From Mercenaria mercenaria (taxonomy: Eukaryota; Mollusca; Bivalvia; Venerida; Veneridae): 64,000 nucleotides of DNA. Made by a program: the position numbers and the translations under genes. Position 1 is the first letter of the stretch. The number at the start of each line of letters is the position of its first letter. Shown here piece by piece: positions 59,125 to 64,000 of the stretch. The notes beneath the pieces are model-generated. The model did not search any database and was not told where the DNA came from. It saw only the letters and a list, made by a program, of their open reading frames with translations. The stretch is from contig NC_069367.1 in the NCBI RefSeq assembly GCF_021730395.1, positions 73,641,501 to 73,705,500 of the forward strand, in the 5' to 3' direction.

Positions 59125-61010
59125 ACATAAATGTGTGATAAAATTATGTATATAAATAAATTTTGTTAGGACAACGTGTCTATATTCGTTTTACATTGAC
59201 ATCTTTGAAATTATTGGCTTTTCTACATTCATAGAAATAAATAAACAATGGTTTTGTTATTCAAACAGTGCAGTAATGTAGCTTACATCATAATTTATTA
59301 TTGGAAACAAAAAGCGGGCCGCTTGAATCATCCATAAACTCGTTTCATGAAGAAACCCAAATAACACCGATTTCTATTGATACCGCGAATTTTCAACTGG
59401 ATAGAATAATTTGTTTAAATAATGCGGCGCCCGATCGTTCCTAAGAAATTTTATTTTATCAAATGTCGTTCTGAAAATTATTTATTGCGCAAGCACGGCA
59501 GCAGGTCCGGTAGAATTATGGGAGAACATCAACAACAAAACCGGTGAAGGTATAGAACATATTCCCAAGTTGAACGGTATATAGGTTTACTTTGACATAT
59601 ATACACGTACACATTATCTATAGACGGAAAAACCTTCGGTTGTCCCGTAATATTTTTTTGACTTGTCGATATCTGCCTCCAAGTACAAACCAGAAAAGGA
59701 AAAGAATGTGATAGCACTGTCCCCTTCATTACGTAAATAACACCAGACGGAATCCGTTGGGCGGGAATTATGTTATAATAAAGCAACGGATCAAAAAAAG
59801 AAATACATACATAGAAAGCCTATAATTTTTCCTTTCCAGTGATGTATATATTATCTAGATTCCTTAAAAAAATTACAAACTATGGCAGTTAAAAAAATTC
59901 AGAGGTTTAAATCGCGTGTACTACATATTGGAAAATGGCCGATACAGGTAAACACATTACTACACGAAGGGTTTTCATTGGTCACGCCTCCGACCGCCAT
60001 TACATGAAGACGATTGAAATGTTAAGAGGTTTAAATTTTTTACAACAGAAATTCTTGATAAATATGTCATGTTCTTATGTTTTTTATTTACTATTTATGA
60101 TTTAAAACAACAGGTAAGCTGTTAGGGCTAAAAGAAAATCGTGACTACTGAAAAATAGTAATTTCAATGACCACAGTTTCCACCACAGTTTTGATTGTTT
60201 CTGGATGAGACCTCTAGGTAGACAACGTAAAATACCAAAATGTAAAATCGGTCTACCGGAGGTCTCATTATTTAGACTATCCAACTACCTTGTCAGCTAT
60301 TTCCCCTGTCAATCAAAGGCGGAGTTTGCTGTGGCTGTTTTGCGCTTTGACCAATCAGAGATAATTGTTTTCCAATAACCGCAAGGTCTGTTTAGTTAAT
60401 ATTGTTGATGTAGTGGATTTAATCAACATGTGGCAAACATGCTTTTGACTAGGGACGTTTTGACTAACATCCTATGCTAAGTGTGTTGACCAATTTATTT
60501 TCATAACACGTGGGTCAAATTGCATTCGCCTTGGATTATAAGAAGACTGAAAGTAGTGGTGTTTGCACGACAGTAACTGGACTTAATTGTGATGTTATTT
60601 GCAGCCATTCCCAAATCAATATATTAATGTAACAATAATTGACTAGTTAGGTTTGTTTCCACAATGGATGCGATACAAAATATATTATTTCAAGCACCAA
60701 CATGATGACGTTCAGTCATTTAAGTATGAAATTTGGTGAATAAAAATTATTCAAAATTTGGACATTCTGATGTAATTATGTTGCTGTTAACATTAGAAAT
60801 ACGAAAACTTGGCGTTGATGTTTTCATGCCGGTTTACTGTAAATGATGTTTAAAAACTGTTGCAAACGTGTAGTTCATGTCATTGATGATTATGATAATG
60901 AGTGTTTTTCTTCACTTGAATAGAATAGACTTTGTTTTGAAATGTTATTCCTTCATCTTTTACCATGAATACAGTTACATATATGGAATTTTATAAGGCA
61001 AGAGTTTTTA
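59125..61010. other. Unassigned DNA
   Basis: No exon or repeat recognised. An inverted pair AGACCTCTAGGTAGACAACG / GGTCTACCGGAGGTCT lies at about 60208-60266 and may be the core of a small foldback element. Confidence 0.4.
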
Positions 61011-61014
61011 GTTA

Positions 61015-61759
61015 CCGTAGATACCCATGTATAATGCACAGTTTTTTTTTACCCCGGGACTACACCCGAATCATGGGTGCATATTATACAGAACAAGTTT
61101 GTTTACAATTTTCGCCATTTTGGTAAAGGGAAACTACTCTCCACGCTTACTGTCTACACTAAAATCTATGATTGCTGTTACGTTCTGTAAAAGATCGAAT
61201 GGTTTATTTTTCTTTCAAACAAAATTAACTTCATATAAATTTAATAGTATTTTGATGAAAGAAATATAAAAACATCACAAATATTATGATACTAATTAGA
61301 GTATTTTCTTTAACCGAGATCAAACTGTGAACAACAAAATTGACACGCGGTGACAGGCTAATTGCCGATAATTACTGGCCATTTGATTGTTAGAAAAAGA
61401 CAATCATGCCTTTTGTTATCGTTTGAATCGAGAAGCTCATGTCATTTCGAAAGATACCATTCAGAAATATTTAAAAAATTGCTTTCTATTTATTCAAAAT
61501 ATTTAATTAAAAAAAAAGAAACAAGAAACGTAACAATATTTTATTAGTTTTATTTTTGAGAAAACAAAAATCGATAGTACTGCGAGAGTGATGCTGCTCT
61601 CCGCTGTGTAGGTAAAATTTATTACCGGTGTCGATGTAAACTCTACTTTCGTTTTCCATCCACCTCAATATTGACCGAAAGTGTTTTTTCCCAGGATTTT
61701 GGGCTAAAATTGGTGCTGCGCATTATACACAAGAGTGCATTATACATGGGTATCTACGG
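61015..61759. mobile_element. 745-bp MITE with ~25-bp inverted ends and TA duplication
   Basis: The left end CCGTAGATACCCATGTATAA and its continuation TGCAC are exactly inverted at the right end (GTGCA to CTACGG, finishing 61759). Both sides are flanked by TA (61013-61014 and 61760-61761), as in Tc1/mariner/pogo-type elements. Subterminal sequence GGGTGCATATTATAC/GTGCTGCGCATTATACAC gives a second inverted pair. The largest frames (61-80 codons) show no transposase motif, so the element is non-autonomous. Confidence 0.82.
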
Positions 61760-61761
61760 TA

Positions 61762-64000
61762 GTTTCTTGGGAACAATAAACACGATATACTGAAATTCAA
61801 AAGTGAAAATAAAAGTATGGCGCATTTTTGTAACTTCATCATATTAGACACAAGAAACAACCAATTAAAAGTGCTGGCCGTAAAGAGTTTTTTTTCTGGT
61901 CTAGCTTGAAAAATTTGTTTTGACTAAGACTTTCTTCAGACTTTAAAAGTTCCAGTATGACATTTTGAGCTTTTGTGATCGCTCTTTGTCCGGTGTCTGT
62001 CGGCGTCTGTCCACAATTTCTTGCGAACACAATAGAGACCACATTTTGTAATCAGTTTTAATCAAACTTACACACAACTTGTAATGGCAAAATATCTCGG
62101 TTCCTTTCAAAAACTGGCCAGATCCCTTCATGGGCTCCAGAGTTATGGCCCCTTAAACTTAAAGGGCAATGTGTGCTGGTTTCCTATTTTTGAGACCAAA
62201 TTTGGGCAGCAACAAGGATCAGTATTTAACGATGTGCTGCTAATGGAAAATACATTAGAATTTACTTACTGAAAGTCCAGGACCTGGTAGATTAAATGAA
62301 ATGTTTCACATGTACATGTTGCTAAGACAAGTCTCTTTCTTAAAATTTGATTCTGTCACAGGGCCCTAAAGATATTCACTAATAACATCAAAAGCATTTG
62401 AAAGTTTTCAACAAAGACATTTGTAAAAGTACCATTACTATGTGAATGCCTCCTCAGGTAAACATTGAAGGTCTATCAATTTTGCAAATGTAATTGTTAT
62501 TTTAGATAGACACTAATTTTAGCCCTAAATTTGGTTTATTTTATGGCCTAAAATTAGCCCTAAATTATGGTCAGGGACTGCTTGAAAGCCTGATGTTGGA
62601 ATATACAAAGATGAATCAAGTTATGCTACTATAGCACATATTGATTAATAGTTAATTTAAAATTTATTGAGGAATAAGCTAAGAGATACAAAGCTCTCTG
62701 TTAAACATAAAACTAGAACTAAGCATCTCTGAAATGATACTGTTGCATAGGCGTTGAAAAGGTGCATAATGTTTTGCTCAACTGTGTTGTGTTGACAACT
62801 TGACAGACGCTTGTGATGTCTCTTACCATGTTCTGATATTCCATATATACAGGGACTACCTTAGCCTGGAAATTTAGGGAGAAGTGACTTCTCCCTCCTG
62901 GGGAAACAGGGAGAAGTTTTGAAATTTTGGGAGAAGTTCGGCAAAGTGAGACAGAACATTGCTTACATGCATTAAATAACAATAATAATGTTTATTCAGT
63001 TCCATTTGTAGTATTATCTTGCTATGACTTAAATAAAAATGGTGCAATGTTTCAACAATACAGTACATATTTGTACTGTTTTACTGCAAAATGTTTAACA
63101 ACTTGACACAACAAATCTTTCCTCATATAATCAGTACTTAATATTTCTTGGATTATCTTTTTTCCTTCCTAGAGCAGCTTTTTCAGGTATGTGAGCATTC
63201 TGAGTTTAAATTTTTTTATGTTCCTTCAATTTGACAAACTACAGAGTTTAAAAACCTCTCAATCTTACAATGAAATGTTATTTGTATTGATCAGTAGATA
63301 AAATACTTAAAAATCAGGGGCAATATTTTTTAAAATTACATATTTTGACATAAAAAATCTAAAAATTGGTTAAATGTATTACCTCCCTTTAACACATTTC
63401 AGAATTAACTAAAAGAGTTGTCTGCTATTTTTATCAAACAACAAATTTAATAGTTTGTCAGGGGCCATATATCTAACTTATATCTGTTTTTAATGAAAGA
63501 AAAATGCAGATTAAAATGAACAGTAAGCAGATCCCAATTGAAAAATAAACGTCGGGAGTAACGGGTAGTCTACACTGTGACGGCAATAAAAATTTCGAAA
63601 CGATTTTTATCTGAAAACAAGAATAACTGGATAAGACAAGTACCGAGGGCGTTCAGTTGACCCGAGGTTCCGTGTTTTGACCCGCGAAAATCAAGAAAAA
63701 CTCGTAGTTGACCCGCACAAAAAAGTGTCCCGTGCGTCGGCTCGATTCGCGAAATGCGTCTCGAGTTCGAAGTTCTGCATTGTGAATCAAAATCTCGGTG
63801 AATTTCAATTGTTCGCCGCCACACAGTAGGCGGAGCGTCGTATGTTAATTAGCTACTGACAGATGTCAATCACTCCACGCGCCGACTGACACGTAATTAG
63901 GTTTGTAATTCGGAAGTTAATTATCGCCGTTTTACGAAGTTTTCGGGCTGTCTGATCTCAGATGTGGGTCAGCTTTAATAATAATTCTTTCATTCTTTAA
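61762..64000. other. Unassigned DNA, CpG-richer right edge
   Basis: No exon recognised. From about 63640 to 63860 the sequence becomes richer in CG dinucleotides (CCCGCGAAAA, GTGCGTCGGCTCGATTCGCG), which might be the edge of a promoter outside the window. GACCCG words recur four times at 63660-63715 as a short repeat. Confidence 0.35.

Noticed and set aside
63174-63194. Possible micro-exon (TTTCCTTCCTAG, 14 bases, GTATGT) downstream of NCBP2 exon 1
   Set aside because: Splice-like on both sides, but 14 bases give no identifiable part of CBP20 and such patterns are common by chance.

Overview
The window reads as eukaryotic nuclear DNA from a mollusc, most likely a bivalve. It is AT-rich, with intron-bearing host genes, 5'-truncated LINEs, tRNA-headed SINEs, and very many elements built around ~145-165 bp tandem repeats carrying TGACCTTGA words, a pattern I associate with clam genomes. 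The species call is an inference. Only two host genes could be supported: PIGZ (GPI mannosyltransferase 4) on the minus strand, with its CDS at 42430-44902 in two exons, and the first coding exon of NCBP2 (nuclear cap-binding protein subunit 2) on the plus strand at 57780-57845. As I recall, these genes are also next-door neighbours on human chromosome 3q29, so the pair looks like ancient conserved linkage. The two genes point away from each other across about 12.9 kb that is largely filled by repeats.

Layout. 1-19.8 kb: no gene recognised; one short MITE, two foldback elements, a cluster of short satellites (3.2-5.9 kb), a minisatellite (16.4 kb) and a ~200-bp diverged tandem repeat (18.2 kb). 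19.8-24.3 kb: a degraded DIRS-like retroelement whose RNase H region is interrupted by a 3.4-kb element with ~0.4-kb inverted ends. 26.5-28.8 kb: two LINE 3' ends and a SINE. 28.88-34.06 kb: a 5.2-kb DNA transposon with 21-bp CACTG-type inverted ends, a 3-bp target duplication, GTAACGGA subterminal repeats, and a transposase-like gene that is largely open but split over three frames. 34.2-41.5 kb: interlocking tandem-repeat elements and a chimeric duplication. 42.4-44.9 kb: PIGZ. 45.9-54.2 kb: three further tandem-core elements, one nested in an inverted repeat and one nested in a LINE tail, then a SINE. 54.2-64 kb: NCBP2 exon 1, a tRNA-like sequence, a 745-bp TA-flanked MITE, and otherwise unassigned DNA.

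The most interesting system is a set of at least five elements (39.94, 35.74, 46.10, 49.19 and 52.07 kb) that share almost no end sequence but obey one layout: a left end ACAAG or ACTAG, usually a small hairpin, a short C-rich block X, a core of ~145-175 bp tandem repeats, usually a GGAC-like microsatellite, then a right-end hairpin that contains X reverse-complemented. This matches the general architecture of Helitron/Helentron-associated elements (HINEs, the bivalve 'pearl' type). One copy (52067-53610) sits inside a LINE tail whose uninterrupted paralogue is at 27.17 kb, which gives its boundaries and shows no long target duplication.
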